Shown here: in pieces, positions 25,024 to 34,165 of the stretch
Numbering within the stretch: position 1 is the stretch's first letter
How the letters are laid out: each line of letters opens with the position of its first letter
Assembly (NCBI GenBank): GCA_030603685.1
Contig: JAUVXG010000001.1
Span: 16,333-80,332, forward strand
Length of the DNA: 64,000 nt
From: Pleomorphomonas sp.
GTDB taxonomy: Bacteria; Pseudomonadota; Alphaproteobacteria; Rhizobiales; Pleomorphomonadaceae
Reading direction: 5' to 3'
Made by a program: the position numbers and the translations under genes
Notes under the pieces: generated by a model
Databases searched by the model: none
Told to the model about the DNA's origin: nothing
The model's input: only the letters and a program-made list of their open reading frames with translations

Positions 25024-26340
25024 TTAGCCATCGACCCGTTCGATCACCGGCGAGCCGCGCTCCGGCCGATCGCCGAACCGATAGGCGGCAACCAGGGCTG
25101 CCGACGCGGCATCGGCTGCCGCCTCGCTCGCCGCATGGACGAAGCCGAGCGGATGGTCGGGACCGACGTTCTCGCCAAGACCGGCCAGCGCCGAAAAGCC
25201 GACCGACGGGTCGATCGGGTCCTGCGGCCGGGTGCGACCGCCACCGAGCCCGACGACGGCGACGCCGATCGCCCGTGCGTCAATGGCCGCGATCGTGCCG
25301 GCGTCCGGCGCATAGACCGGCTTCACCACCGGTGCCTTGGCCAGATAGCTGTCGGCCTTGGTGACGAAGTCGATCGGCCCGCCGAGCGCGCTGACCATGC
25401 TGCCGAAAATCTCGGCCGCCCGCCCCGAAGTGAAGGCCTCCTCGATCGCCACCCGCGCTTCGGCAAGGTCGGGCCTGAGGCCGCCGATCACCAGCATTTC
25501 GGCCGACAGCGCTACCGTCACCTCCCACATGCGGGGATCGATGCGCTTGCCCGTGAGGAAATCCACGGCGAGCTGCACTTCCAGCGCGTTGCCGGCGGCG
25601 GTTCCGAGCGGCTCGTTCATGTCGGTGATCAGGCCGACGGTCGGTAGGCCGGCGCCATTCGCCACGTGGACGAGGCTTTCGGCCAGGGCGCGCGAGTCGT
25701 CGAGCGTCGCCATGAAGGCACCGGTGCCGGTCTTGACGTCGAGGACGAGGCCATGGAGACCGGCGGCGAGCTTCTTGGAGAGGATCGAGGCGGTGATGAG
25801 ATCGATGCTCTCGACCGTGCCGGTCACATCGCGAATGGAATAGACCCGCTTGTCGGCCGGCGCGAGATCCGACGTTTGGCCGATGACGGCGCAGCCGACC
25901 TCGAGCACCACCTTGCGAAACAGCTCGTTGTCCGGCTGCGTCGTATAGCCGGGCACCGCGTCGAGCTTGTCGAGCGTGCCGCCGGTGTGACCGAGACCAC
26001 GGCCGGAGATCATCGGTACATAGCCGCCACAGGCGGCGATGGCCGGGGCCAGCATCAGCGACACGGTATCGCCGATGCCGCCGGTCGAGTGCTTGTCGAG
26101 AGCCGGGCCGGGCAGATCCGACCAGTCCAGAACGGTGCCGGAGTCGCGCATGGCGAGCGTCAGCGCCACACGCTCGTCGATGGTCATCCCCCGAAAGAAA
26201 GTGGCCATGGCAAAGGCGGCCACCTGCCCTTCGGTGACCGATCCCGCCGTCAGGCCCTCGACCATGAAGGCGATCTCTTCGCGGCTCAGAACCGCGCCGT
26301 CGCGTTTGCGACGGATAATTTCCTGCGGCAGGAAGCTCAT
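25024..26340 (-). CDS. deoA: Thymidine phosphorylase
   Basis: A 438-residue pyrimidine nucleoside phosphorylase with an all-alpha N-terminal domain ([15 protein letters not shown]), the phosphate-binding [14 protein letters not shown], the signature [15 protein letters not shown] and a C-terminal domain. It cleaves thymidine or deoxyuridine to base and deoxyribose-1-P. Its ATG overlaps the stop of the purine phosphorylase gene by four bases, so the two are translationally coupled. Confidence 0.96.
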   Translation of the reverse strand: MSFLPQEIIRRKRDGAVLSREEIAFMVEGLTAGSVTEGQVAAFAMATFFRGMTIDERVALTLAMRDSGTVLDWSDLPGPALDKHSTGGIGDTVSLMLAPAIAACGGYVPMISGRGLGHTGGTLDKLDAVPGYTTQPDNELFRKVVLEVGCAVIGQTSDLAPADKRVYSIRDVTGTVESIDLITASILSKKLAAGLHGLVLDVKTGTGAFMATLDDSRALAESLVHVANGAGLPTVGLITDMNEPLGTAAGNALEVQLAVDFLTGKRIDPRMWEVTVALSAEMLVIGGLRPDLAEARVAIEEAFTSGRAAEIFGSMVSALGGPIDFVTKADSYLAKAPVVKPVYAPDAGTIAAIDARAIGVAVVGLGGGRTRPQDPIDPSVGFSALAGLGENVGPDHPLGFVHAASEAAADAASAALVAAYRFGDRPERGSPVIERVDG

Positions 26341-27158
26341 GAGGAGGCTCCGTAAGCGGCAATGACACGCGGCAGCATGCGGCGGAGCTTGTCCGCTCCC
26401 TTGGGCGCCGCCTCCTTGACCTCTTCGTGGCTGAGCTCCTGATCCGTCAAACCGGCGGCCGGGTTGGTGACGGTGGAGACGGCGGCCACTTCGAGGCCCA
26501 TGTAGCGGGCGAGGATCACCTCCGGCACCGTCGACATGCCCACAGCGTCGCCGCCCAGGATCTTGGCGGCTCGGATCTCGGCCGGCGTCTCGAAGGACGG
26601 TCCCGTGAACCAGACGTAGACGCCGGAGTGCAGCGTGATGCCCTCGGTGGCGGCGGCCTCGCGGAACAGCTTCTGAAGCCGAAGGTCATAGGCCTGCGAC
26701 ATGCCGACGAAGCGTTCGTCGCCGAGCTCGCCGACCAGCGGGTTGGAGCCGGTGAAGTTGATGTGATCGGTGATCAGCATCAGCTCGCCGGGACTGACCT
26801 CGAGATGCAGGCCGCCCGCCGCGTTGGTCAGGATCACCGCCTTGCAGCCGATCAGCTTGAGAACCTCGATCGGCGTCTTCATGATCGCCGCTTCGCCATG
26901 CTCGTAGTAATGGGCGCGACCGGACAGAACCGCCACGGGCTGACCGGCAATGCGGCCGATGACCAGCTCACCCTTGTGGCTGGAGACGGTGGATACCGGG
27001 AAGCCGGGCAGGTCCGCGAAGGAGAAGCGGACCGCGTCCTCGACGCTGTCGGCAAACGAGCCGAGACCGGAGCCCAGCCCCATGCCGACGATCGGCTTCA
27101 GATCCGTCTTGGCGGCTATCATCGCCGCCGCGCGGGCGGCGTTGGATAGTTCGGACAT
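26337..27158 (-). CDS. punA: Purine nucleoside phosphorylase, trimeric (PNP-II/XapA) type
   Basis: A 273-residue enzyme of the mammalian-like trimeric PNP family: phosphate loop [30 protein letters not shown] and the base-binding [13 protein letters not shown]. It phosphorolyses inosine and guanosine, receiving inosine from Add. Enterobacterial DeoD is a different, shorter family, so the symbol punA is used. It starts six bases after the cdd stop. Confidence 0.92.
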   Translation of the reverse strand: MSELSNAARAAAMIAAKTDLKPIVGMGLGSGLGSFADSVEDAVRFSFADLPGFPVSTVSSHKGELVIGRIAGQPVAVLSGRAHYYEHGEAAIMKTPIEVLKLIGCKAVILTNAAGGLHLEVSPGELMLITDHINFTGSNPLVGELGDERFVGMSQAYDLRLQKLFREAAATEGITLHSGVYVWFTGPSFETPAEIRAAKILGGDAVGMSTVPEVILARYMGLEVAAVSTVTNPAAGLTDQELSHEEVKEAAPKGADKLRRMLPRVIAAYGASS

Positions 27159-27164
27159 GTTCGT

Positions 27165-27584
27165 TCACTCCTCCAGAACGAAACCGGCCGGCAACAGCTC
27201 GGCCATTGTGAAACGCTGGCTGGCACCCTCGGGATCGGCAGCCCAGACTTCTGTGGACGGGGAGGCCGCGAACTCCATGAGGCGCTGGCGGCAGCCGCCA
27301 CAGGGTGTGCAGAAGCGGCCGCCCGGCACGCGTTCGCCGTCGATGCGGTTTGCCACCACCACGGCGCGAACGATGCGCTTGGCGCCGCCCATCACCAGAT
27401 GGCCGATGGCCGTCGTTTCGGCACACCATCCTTCCGGGAACGAGGCGTTCTCGATGTTGCAGCCGGCGTAGATGTTGCCGTCGTCGGCGAGCAGCGCCGC
27501 GCCGACGGCGTAGTTGGAATAGGGTGCGTGCGCCTTGGCGCGAGCGGCGCTCGCGGCTGTGAACAACCTGTGGAAATCGTCCAT
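27165..27584 (-). CDS. cdd: Cytidine deaminase
   Basis: A 139-residue tetrameric-type zinc deaminase. The catalytic segment is CAETTAIGH (Cys ligand and proton-shuttle Glu), with two further zinc cysteines in PCGGCRQ; CNIENASFPEGWC binds substrate. It turns (deoxy)cytidine into (deoxy)uridine for DeoA. Its start lies within a base or so of the preceding permease stop, consistent with one operon. Confidence 0.95.
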   Translation of the reverse strand: MDDFHRLFTAASAARAKAHAPYSNYAVGAALLADDGNIYAGCNIENASFPEGWCAETTAIGHLVMGGAKRIVRAVVVANRIDGERVPGGRFCTPCGGCRQRLMEFAASPSTEVWAADPEGASQRFTMAELLPAGFVLEE

Positions 27585-27585
27585 C

Positions 27586-28554
27586 TCAGCGCTCCTTGAC
27601 GTAAGGCACGCCGCCGGCCTTCGGCGGCCGGGCCACGCCGATGAAGCCGGCGAGCAGCACGCAGGTCAACACATAGGGCAGCGCCTGGAAGATCTGCACC
27701 GGCACCTCGCCGATGCCCGGCACGCTCTTGCCCTGCATGAAGTTGGCAAAGGCGTCGAGGAAACCGAACAGCAGACAGGCCAGCATCACGGGTACCGGCC
27801 GCCACTTGGCGAAAATCAGCGCGGCGAGCGCGATGTAGCCCTTGCCGGCCGACATGTCTTTGACGAAACCGGCCGACTGCGCGATGGAGAGATAAGTGCC
27901 CGCGAAGCCGCAGAGAATGCCGGCGCAGATGGTCGCGCGATAGCGCAGGAATGTGACCGAGATGCCGGCGGTATCGACGGCGCCCGGATTCTCGCCCACC
28001 GCACGGAGGCGCAGGCCGAAGCGGGTGCGATAGAGCACCCACCAGGAGGCCGGCACGGCAAGGAAGGCGAGATAGGTCAGAATGTTGTGGCCGGAGATGA
28101 TGTTGGCATAGAAGCGGCCGAGGAAGCCGGTGTCCCGGAGTTCGGCGGCATAGGGGAAGACGATCTCGGTGAAGCGTGCCGAGGCGGCGAGCGGCGGCGT
28201 GCGGCCACCCTGGCTGAACCAGGCCTGCCCCAGCACGGCCGTCAGGCCTGACGCCAGGAAGTTGATGGCGACGCCCGACACGATCTGGTTGCCGCGATTG
28301 GTGATCGAGGCGAAGCCGTGGATCAGCGAGATCAGCACCGACACGGTGATGCCGGCTAGAAGGCCAAGCCAGGGCGAGCCGGTCATGAAGGCGGCGACGG
28401 CGGCGGCGAAAGCCGAGAACAGCATCTTGCCTTCGAGGCCGATGTCGAACACGCCGGCCCGCTCGGTGAACAGACCCGCCAGCGCGGTGAAGATCAGCGG
28501 GATCGACAGGCGAATGGTCGAGCCGAGGATCGAGATGAGGTCAAGGTTTTCCAT
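27586..28554 (-). CDS. Nucleoside ABC transporter permease (second subunit)
   Basis: A 322-residue branched-chain/ribose-type (BPD_transp_2) permease with eight to ten helices. It resembles NupQ/BmpC-type nucleoside permeases, with FTERAGVFDIGLEGKML near residue 29 and ATICAGILCGFAGTYL. The start is ATG 28554; the longer frame extends into the other permease gene. It pairs with the product of the gene 11 bp upstream. Confidence 0.9.
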   Translation of the reverse strand: MENLDLISILGSTIRLSIPLIFTALAGLFTERAGVFDIGLEGKMLFSAFAAAVAAFMTGSPWLGLLAGITVSVLISLIHGFASITNRGNQIVSGVAINFLASGLTAVLGQAWFSQGGRTPPLAASARFTEIVFPYAAELRDTGFLGRFYANIISGHNILTYLAFLAVPASWWVLYRTRFGLRLRAVGENPGAVDTAGISVTFLRYRATICAGILCGFAGTYLSIAQSAGFVKDMSAGKGYIALAALIFAKWRPVPVMLACLLFGFLDAFANFMQGKSVPGIGEVPVQIFQALPYVLTCVLLAGFIGVARPPKAGGVPYVKER

Positions 28555-28565
28555 GGATCTCCTCC

Positions 28566-29669
28566 TCAGGCCTTGCCGAACCGCTGCCACACCCGGACGA
28601 TGGCCGGGCGGAACAGGTACTCGAGGGCGCCGGCGAACAGGATCACCAGACCCTGGATGACGACGATCATGTCGCGGGTGATCTTCGGCATGTCGAAGGA
28701 CAGGGCGTCGCCGCCCTGATAGAGCACGCCGAACAGGATGGCGGCGAGCACGATGCCGAGCGGATGGCTGCGCCCCATCAGCGACACGGCGATGCCGACG
28801 AAGCCGGCGCCACCGACGAACTCCACCTGCAGGCGGGCCGAAGCGCCGAGCACCGGATTGAGCGCCATCATGCCGGCAAGACCGCCGGAGATCAGCATGG
28901 TGATGATCACCGTCTTCACATAGGGAATGCCGGCGTAGATGGCGGCCGTCGGGCTGGCGCCCAGCGTGCGGATCTCGTAGCCGAGCTTGGTTCGCCAGAT
29001 CAGCACCCAGACCACGACGCACATGAAAAGCGCGATGAGGAACGACACGTTGAACGGCGCCGGGCCGAGCTTGCCGCCAAACATGGCGATCAGCCAGTCG
29101 AGCTTGGGCAACTGGCCGCCTTCCAGGAAGACGCGGGTTTCCGGCGCCATCTTGCCCGGCACGATCAGCACGTGGACGAGCAGATAGACCATCATCGCCG
29201 CGCCGATGAAGTTGAACATGATGGTGGTGATGACGATGTGGCTGCCGCGCTTGGCCTGCAGCCAGGCGGGGATCAGCGCCCAGGTCGCGCCGAAGATCGC
29301 CGCGCCGGCCACGGCGAACGGCATCGTCACGTACCAGGGCACGTAATGGTCGAGGGCCAGCGAGGCGAGCGCCGCGCCGAGACCGCCGACATAGGCCTGG
29401 CCTTCCGAGCCGATGTTGAACAGGCCCGCGTGGTACGCGACTGCCACCGACAGGCCGGTGAAGATGAAGTTGGTGGCATAGTACAGCGTGAAGCCGATGC
29501 CTTCGCCATTGCCGAGGGCGCCCTGCAGCAGCAGCGTCACGGCATCGAGCGGACTTTCCCCGATGAACCAGACGACGACGCCGGAGATCAGGAAGGCGAC
29601 CACGAGGTTGAGAAACGGCATCAGGCCGTAGGTGATCCAGTTGGGAAGCGGAACGGACGCGGTGCTCAT
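28566..29669 (-). CDS. Nucleoside ABC transporter permease (first subunit)
   Basis: A 367-residue membrane protein of the same permease family (NupP/BmpB-like), with FNIGSEGQAYVGGLGA and VEFVGGAGFVGIAVSLMGR as conserved loops. The ATG at 29669 has GAGG seven bases upstream and avoids the larger overlap with the ATPase gene that the upstream start would create. It forms the channel with the second permease. Confidence 0.9.
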   Translation of the reverse strand: MSTASVPLPNWITYGLMPFLNLVVAFLISGVVVWFIGESPLDAVTLLLQGALGNGEGIGFTLYYATNFIFTGLSVAVAYHAGLFNIGSEGQAYVGGLGAALASLALDHYVPWYVTMPFAVAGAAIFGATWALIPAWLQAKRGSHIVITTIMFNFIGAAMMVYLLVHVLIVPGKMAPETRVFLEGGQLPKLDWLIAMFGGKLGPAPFNVSFLIALFMCVVVWVLIWRTKLGYEIRTLGASPTAAIYAGIPYVKTVIITMLISGGLAGMMALNPVLGASARLQVEFVGGAGFVGIAVSLMGRSHPLGIVLAAILFGVLYQGGDALSFDMPKITRDMIVVIQGLVILFAGALEYLFRPAIVRVWQRFGKA

Positions 29670-29676
29670 CTCGGCC

Positions 29677-31200
29677 TCACGCGGCAATGCCGGCCATCAT
29701 CAGGCCGAGTGTCTGTTCACCGGTATCCGGCGTTTTCTCGCCAACCACGCGGCCGGCGAACATCACGAGGATGCGGTCGGAAAGGGAGCGGATCTCATCG
29801 AGTTCCACCGACACCAGGAGCACCGCCTTGCCGGCGTCGCGCATGGCGATCAGCCGACGGTGGATGAACTCGATGGCACCGATGTCGACGCCGCGCGTCG
29901 GCTGTCCCACCACAAGAAGCGCCGGGTCGCGTTCGATCTCGCGGGCGACGACGATCTTCTGCTGGTTGCCGCCGGAGAAATTGGCTGTCTTCAGCCGGCA
30001 GTTGGGCGGGCGAATGTCGTATTTCTCGATCTTGGCCTTGGCATCCTCGCGACAGGCGTCGAGATCGAGCAGCGGTCCCCGGCCGTAGCGGGAGTCGCGA
30101 TGATAGCCGAGAACCGAGTTCTCGCTTTCCTCGAACCCCAGCACGAGGCCCATGTGATGCCGGTCTTCGGGAATGTGGCCGAGGCCGAGCGCCCTTAGAC
30201 GGGCGGAATCGAAGCCTGTGACCGGCTTGCCGTGGATCAGGATCTCGCCTGACGCCGGCTTGCGGATGCCGGTGATCGCTTCGAGCAACTCCGACTGACC
30301 GTTGCCGGCAACACCGGCGATGCCGACCACCTCGCCGGCCCGCACGTCGAACGAGACATTGTCGACCATGGTCACGCCGCGCCCATCCTTGACGGTGAGG
30401 TTGCGAACCGACAACACGACGTCGCTCGGCGCCGCCGGTCCCTTCTCGACACGCAGCAGCACACGGCGTCCGACCATCAGTTCGGCCAACTCTTCCACCG
30501 TCGTCTCGGTGGTCCGCCGGGTCGCCACCATCTCGCCGCGCCGCATCACCGAAACCGTATCGGTAATGGCCATGATCTCGCGCAGCTTGTGGGTGATGAG
30601 GACGATGGTCTTGCCCTGGTCGCGCAGCACGCCGAGGATCTTGAACAGGTGGTCCGCCTCGGCCGGCGTCAGCACACCGGTGGGCTCGTCGAGGATCAGG
30701 ATCTCCGCGCCGCGATAGAGCGCCTTCAGGATCTCCACGCGCTGCTGCAGGCCGACCGGCAGTTCCTCGATGATCGCGTCGGGATCGACCTCAAGCCCGT
30801 AATCGGCTTCGAGACGCTTCAGCGCCGACCGTGCGTCCGAGACGCCCCGACCGAGCAAGGCTCCCCCCTCGACGCCGAGAATGACGTTCTCGAGCACCGA
30901 AAAGTTCTCGACCAGCATGAAATGCTGGTGAACCATGCCGATACCGGCGGAAATGGCCGCCTGGCTGTCTTGGATGACCGTGTTCTGGCCATTGATGCGG
31001 ATCGATCCGGCGTCGGCGTGGTAGAAGCCGTAGAGGATCGACATCAGCGTCGACTTGCCGGCGCCATTTTCACCGATGATGCCGTGGATCGAACCCTTGG
31101 CGACGGTGAGGTTGATGTTCTTGTTGGCGTGGACGGCGCCAAATTTCTTGTCGATGCCGATCAGTTCGATGGCGGGCGCTGCGGTCGGTGTTGGGCTCAC
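29677..31200 (-). CDS. Nucleoside ABC transporter ATP-binding protein, two cassettes
   Basis: About 507 residues with two ABC cassettes, as in sugar/nucleoside ABC ATPases. Cassette 1 has GENGAGKSTLM, a signature LPVGLQQRVEIL and Walker B ILILDEPTGVL. Cassette 2 has the degenerate Walker A VAGNGQSELL, the signature FSGGNQQKIVVARE and VVGQPTRGVD, where Gln replaces the catalytic Glu. The start is GTG at 31200; the longer TTG start lies inside a terminator stem and is unlikely. Confidence 0.93.
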   Translation of the reverse strand: MSPTPTAAPAIELIGIDKKFGAVHANKNINLTVAKGSIHGIIGENGAGKSTLMSILYGFYHADAGSIRINGQNTVIQDSQAAISAGIGMVHQHFMLVENFSVLENVILGVEGGALLGRGVSDARSALKRLEADYGLEVDPDAIIEELPVGLQQRVEILKALYRGAEILILDEPTGVLTPAEADHLFKILGVLRDQGKTIVLITHKLREIMAITDTVSVMRRGEMVATRRTTETTVEELAELMVGRRVLLRVEKGPAAPSDVVLSVRNLTVKDGRGVTMVDNVSFDVRAGEVVGIAGVAGNGQSELLEAITGIRKPASGEILIHGKPVTGFDSARLRALGLGHIPEDRHHMGLVLGFEESENSVLGYHRDSRYGRGPLLDLDACREDAKAKIEKYDIRPPNCRLKTANFSGGNQQKIVVAREIERDPALLVVGQPTRGVDIGAIEFIHRRLIAMRDAGKAVLLVSVELDEIRSLSDRILVMFAGRVVGEKTPDTGEQTLGLMMAGIAA

Positions 31201-31221
31201 GGCTTGACGGCTCCGGATACG

Positions 31222-31265
31222 AAAAAGGCGCAAGGCACGCCCGGAAACCGGCCATGCCTTGCGCC
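31222..31265 (-). terminator. Intrinsic terminator/attenuator between binding protein and ATPase genes
   Basis: On the minus strand a perfect 10-bp stem GGCGCAAGGC / GCCTTGCGCC (loop 19 bases) is followed at once by TTTTT. It lies 16 bp after the stop of the binding-protein gene and before the ATPase gene. It should end most transcripts there, leaving the binding protein in excess and the transporter and salvage genes dependent on read-through. Confidence 0.85.
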
Positions 31266-31280
31266 CTCATGACGGTGAGA

Positions 31281-32276
31281 TCACTTCGGGCAGGAGTTAT
31301 CCGACATGTAGTCGTGCACCTTGACCGCGCCGGAGACGATATCGGTCTTGGCCTTCTCGACCGCCGCCAGGATTTCCGGCGTGATCAGAGGCTTGTTGTT
31401 GTCGTCGTAGGCCCAGGCGACGCCGTCTTCCTTGATGCCCAGCGCCTGCACGCCGGCCGTGAACTTGTCGGTCTTGGCATCGGTGAAGGCGTTGTAGACG
31501 GCGAGATCGACGCGCTTGACCATCGAGGTCAGCACCGAACCCGGGTGCAGATAGTTCTGGTTGCTGTCGACGCCGATCGAATACTTGCCCTGGTCGGCCG
31601 CCGTCTGCAGCACGCCGATGCCGGAAGCACCAGCCGCCGCATAGATCACGTCCGCACCCTGGTCGATCTGGCCCTTGGCGAGCTCGCCGCCGCGCACCGG
31701 GTCGCTCCACGCGGCGCCGGTGGTGCCGACATAGTTCTGAAGCACCTCGTTACCAGCCTTGGCCGCGCGGGCGCCCTGCTCGTAGCCGCACTCGAACTTG
31801 CGGATCAGCGGAATGTCCATGCCGCCGACGAAGCCGACCTTGCCGGTCTTCGAGAACAGGCCGGCGACGGTGCCGACGAGGTAGGAACCTTCCTCCTCCT
31901 TGTAGACAACCGAGCGAACGTTCGGCTTGTCGACGACGGCATCGACGATGACGAACTTGGTGTCGGGGAACTCGGTCGCCACCTTCTCGATCGCCGAGGT
32001 CCAGGCGAAGGAAACGGCCACAACCGGATTGAAGCCCTTGGAGGCGAAGTTGCGGATCGCCTGCTCGCCCTGGGTGTCGCCGGTCGGCTCGAAGTCGCGG
32101 TACTCGATGCCGGTCTCGGCCTTGAACTTCTCCGCGCCGCCGTAGGCCGCCTCGTTGAAGGACTTGTCGAACTTGCCACCGGTGCCATAGACGAGCGCCG
32201 GCTTGATGTCCGCGGCCATGGCCGTGCTCGTCAGCATGGCTGCGACAAAGGTAGCGCCGATCAGTTTGTTGATCAT
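31281..32276 (-). CDS. BMP-family nucleoside ABC transporter substrate-binding protein
   Basis: A 331-residue periplasmic protein of the BmpA/PnrA (basic membrane lipoprotein) family, here with an ordinary signal peptide (cleavage near TAMAA), not a lipobox. Family motifs seen are GTGGKFDKSFNEAAYGGAE, FVGGMDIPLIRKFECGYEQG and DVIYAAAGASGIGV. Such proteins bind purine nucleosides and related compounds. The start is ATG 32276 with GTGAGGA upstream. It is the first gene of the ten-gene operon running down to upp. Confidence 0.93.
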   Translation of the reverse strand: MINKLIGATFVAAMLTSTAMAADIKPALVYGTGGKFDKSFNEAAYGGAEKFKAETGIEYRDFEPTGDTQGEQAIRNFASKGFNPVVAVSFAWTSAIEKVATEFPDTKFVIVDAVVDKPNVRSVVYKEEEGSYLVGTVAGLFSKTGKVGFVGGMDIPLIRKFECGYEQGARAAKAGNEVLQNYVGTTGAAWSDPVRGGELAKGQIDQGADVIYAAAGASGIGVLQTAADQGKYSIGVDSNQNYLHPGSVLTSMVKRVDLAVYNAFTDAKTDKFTAGVQALGIKEDGVAWAYDDNNKPLITPEILAAVEKAKTDIVSGAVKVHDYMSDNSCPK

Positions 32277-32699
32277 CGTGTTCCTCACCCCTTTTGGAAG
32301 GAGCCCCCGTTCGGGCTGGTCGGCGGAGGAAACCCCAATATGCCCTCCCCCGAGTGGCGCATACCTAAGCATGCTTTCTACGCGTTTGCATCGTCTTTCT
32401 TCTGTTTTTGACCAAATGGACAATATTGATGCACAACGCTTTCGGGGAAGGCACGCGCTGCCGGATAACGCGCCAGCCGCCGCTGAATCGCGCCGTTCCG
32501 GCTCCGGACCACGCCACGCTGCGCCGAAATGACCGACCAACAGCCAAGCCCACTTTACGTGTTTGCCCGTAAAGAAGCCGGGTAACACCCCCCTCGCAGC
32601 CGAAATTTCCGAGGAACGAGGCGCAAAACCGATACCGTTTCAGGGGGAAAGGCGCTAAGAGCGTGCCCAGCGAGTTCCCTGCTGCACCCGAAGGACACG
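32277..32699. other. 423-bp divergent control region, nucleoside operon / mgsA
   Basis: No gene is credible here. It must contain the promoter of the nucleoside operon (minus) and that of mgsA-glk (plus). I see a 7-bp inverted repeat CTTTACG / CGTAAAG with an 8-base loop at 32553-32574, a possible operator, and AT-rich stretches at 32390-32435. I could not identify convincing -35/-10 pairs for either direction. Confidence 0.45.
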
Positions 32700-33125
32700 A
32701 TGACCGCGCCCATCGCAACCGCCATCGCCCCGGCCATTGCGCTCGTCGCCCACGACGCCAGGAAGGACGAGATGGTCGCCTTCGCTCGCGCCCACGAGCG
32801 GCGGCTGTCGGACTTCCGCCTGTTCGCCACCGGCACCACTGGCGGCAGGATCCGGGAAGCCTGCCCCGCTCTCGACGTCACCCGGCTGAAAAGTGGCCCG
32901 CTCGGCGGCGACCAGCAGATCGGCGCCATGATCGCCGAGGGGCGGCTCAGCGGCCTCATCTTCTTCATAGATCCCCTGTCGCCGATGCCGCACGACGTCG
33001 ACGTCAAGGCGCTCACCCGCCTGTCGGTCGTCTACGACATTCCGATGGCGCTCAACCGTGCAACGGCGGAGCTTCTGATCCGCGCCGACGGCTTTGCCCC
33101 CCTCTCTCCCGTTTCCTCCGACTGA
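32700..33125 (+). CDS. mgsA: Methylglyoxal synthase
   Basis: A 141-residue lyase converting dihydroxyacetone phosphate to methylglyoxal and phosphate, a bypass that relieves phosphosugar stress. It shows [11 protein letters not shown], phosphate-binding [19 protein letters not shown] with the catalytic aspartate, and [23 protein letters not shown] precedes the ATG. It is 12 bp upstream of glk and so is co-transcribed. Confidence 0.96.
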   Translation: MTAPIATAIAPAIALVAHDARKDEMVAFARAHERRLSDFRLFATGTTGGRIREACPALDVTRLKSGPLGGDQQIGAMIAEGRLSGLIFFIDPLSPMPHDVDVKALTRLSVVYDIPMALNRATAELLIRADGFAPLSPVSSD

Positions 33126-33137
33126 GCGAAGATCACG

Positions 33138-34154
33138 ATGTCCCAGAGCGTTTCCAACGTCGTCACCTTTCCGGTCCTGTTCGCCGACATCGGCGGCACC
33201 AACGCCCGCTTCGCCCTCCTCGTCGACGCCGAGGGTGAAATCCGTCACTTCGATACCGTCGAGACGCGACTGTTTCCGACCATCGAGGACGCCATCCAGG
33301 GCGCCGTGATCGATGCCGGCGCTCCGACGCCAAAATCGCTGGTCTTTGCGCTGGCCGGACCGATCGGCGAAGAGAGCACGCAGCTGACCAACTGTCCGTG
33401 GGTGGTCACGCCGAAGCGCCTCGTCGAGCGCTTCAAGCTCGAGCACGTCATTCTGTTCAATGACTTCGAAGCGCTTGGCCTCTGCCTGCCCGGCCTGAAG
33501 CCGAAGGATCTCGTCGCCGTTGGAGGCGCCCTGCCGCCCGAGCGCGGCACCAAGGTGGTGATCGGCCCAGGCACCGGCCTCGGCGCCGCCGGCCTCGTCG
33601 ACGCCGCCGGCCTTTGGGTGCCCGTGCCCGGCGAAGGCGGCCACATCGATCTCGCCCCGGTGACGGCCCGCGACTACGACATCTGGCCGCACATCGAACG
33701 AGCCGGTGGCCGGGTTACCGGCGAAACCATCATCTGCGGCTCCGGTCTCCTGCGCCTCTATCGGGCGGTTGCCGCCGCCAGCAAGGCCTTCCCGGCCTGC
33801 GACACGCCGGCCGCCGTCACCGCCGCCGCCGAGGCGGGCGACCCGATGGCCGTCGAAACGGTTGCGCTGTTCGCCGAGCACCTCGGCCGCATCGCCGGCA
33901 ATCTCGCTCTGACCTTCCTCTCGCATGGCGGCGTCTATCTGGCCGGCGGCATCGCGCCGCGCATCGTCAAGGTGCTGCAGCAGGGTGGCTTCCGCGCCGC
34001 CTTCGAGGACAAGTATCCGCACCAGGGACTGATGGCCTCTCTACCGACGGCGATCATCGTCCACGACCGTCCGGCGCTCGCCGGCCTCGTCGATTTCGCC
34101 CGCCGTCCCGACACCTTCGGCCTTCGCCTCGACGGGCGGCACTGGCGCGGCTGA
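33138..34154 (+). CDS. glk: Glucokinase
   Basis: A 338-residue hexokinase-fold enzyme of the bacterial Glk family (not ROK). ATP/phosphate motifs are ADIGGTNARFALL at the N-terminus, FNDFEALGLCL with the catalytic Asp, GPGTGLGAAGLV and PGEGGHIDLAP. It phosphorylates cytoplasmic glucose to glucose-6-P. Pairing with mgsA links sugar phosphorylation to the methylglyoxal bypass, an arrangement I associate with Rhizobiales. Confidence 0.95.
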   Translation: MSQSVSNVVTFPVLFADIGGTNARFALLVDAEGEIRHFDTVETRLFPTIEDAIQGAVIDAGAPTPKSLVFALAGPIGEESTQLTNCPWVVTPKRLVERFKLEHVILFNDFEALGLCLPGLKPKDLVAVGGALPPERGTKVVIGPGTGLGAAGLVDAAGLWVPVPGEGGHIDLAPVTARDYDIWPHIERAGGRVTGETIICGSGLLRLYRAVAAASKAFPACDTPAAVTAAAEAGDPMAVETVALFAEHLGRIAGNLALTFLSHGGVYLAGGIAPRIVKVLQQGGFRAAFEDKYPHQGLMASLPTAIIVHDRPALAGLVDFARRPDTFGLRLDGRHWRG

Positions 34155-34165
34155 GCGCCAGCTCA

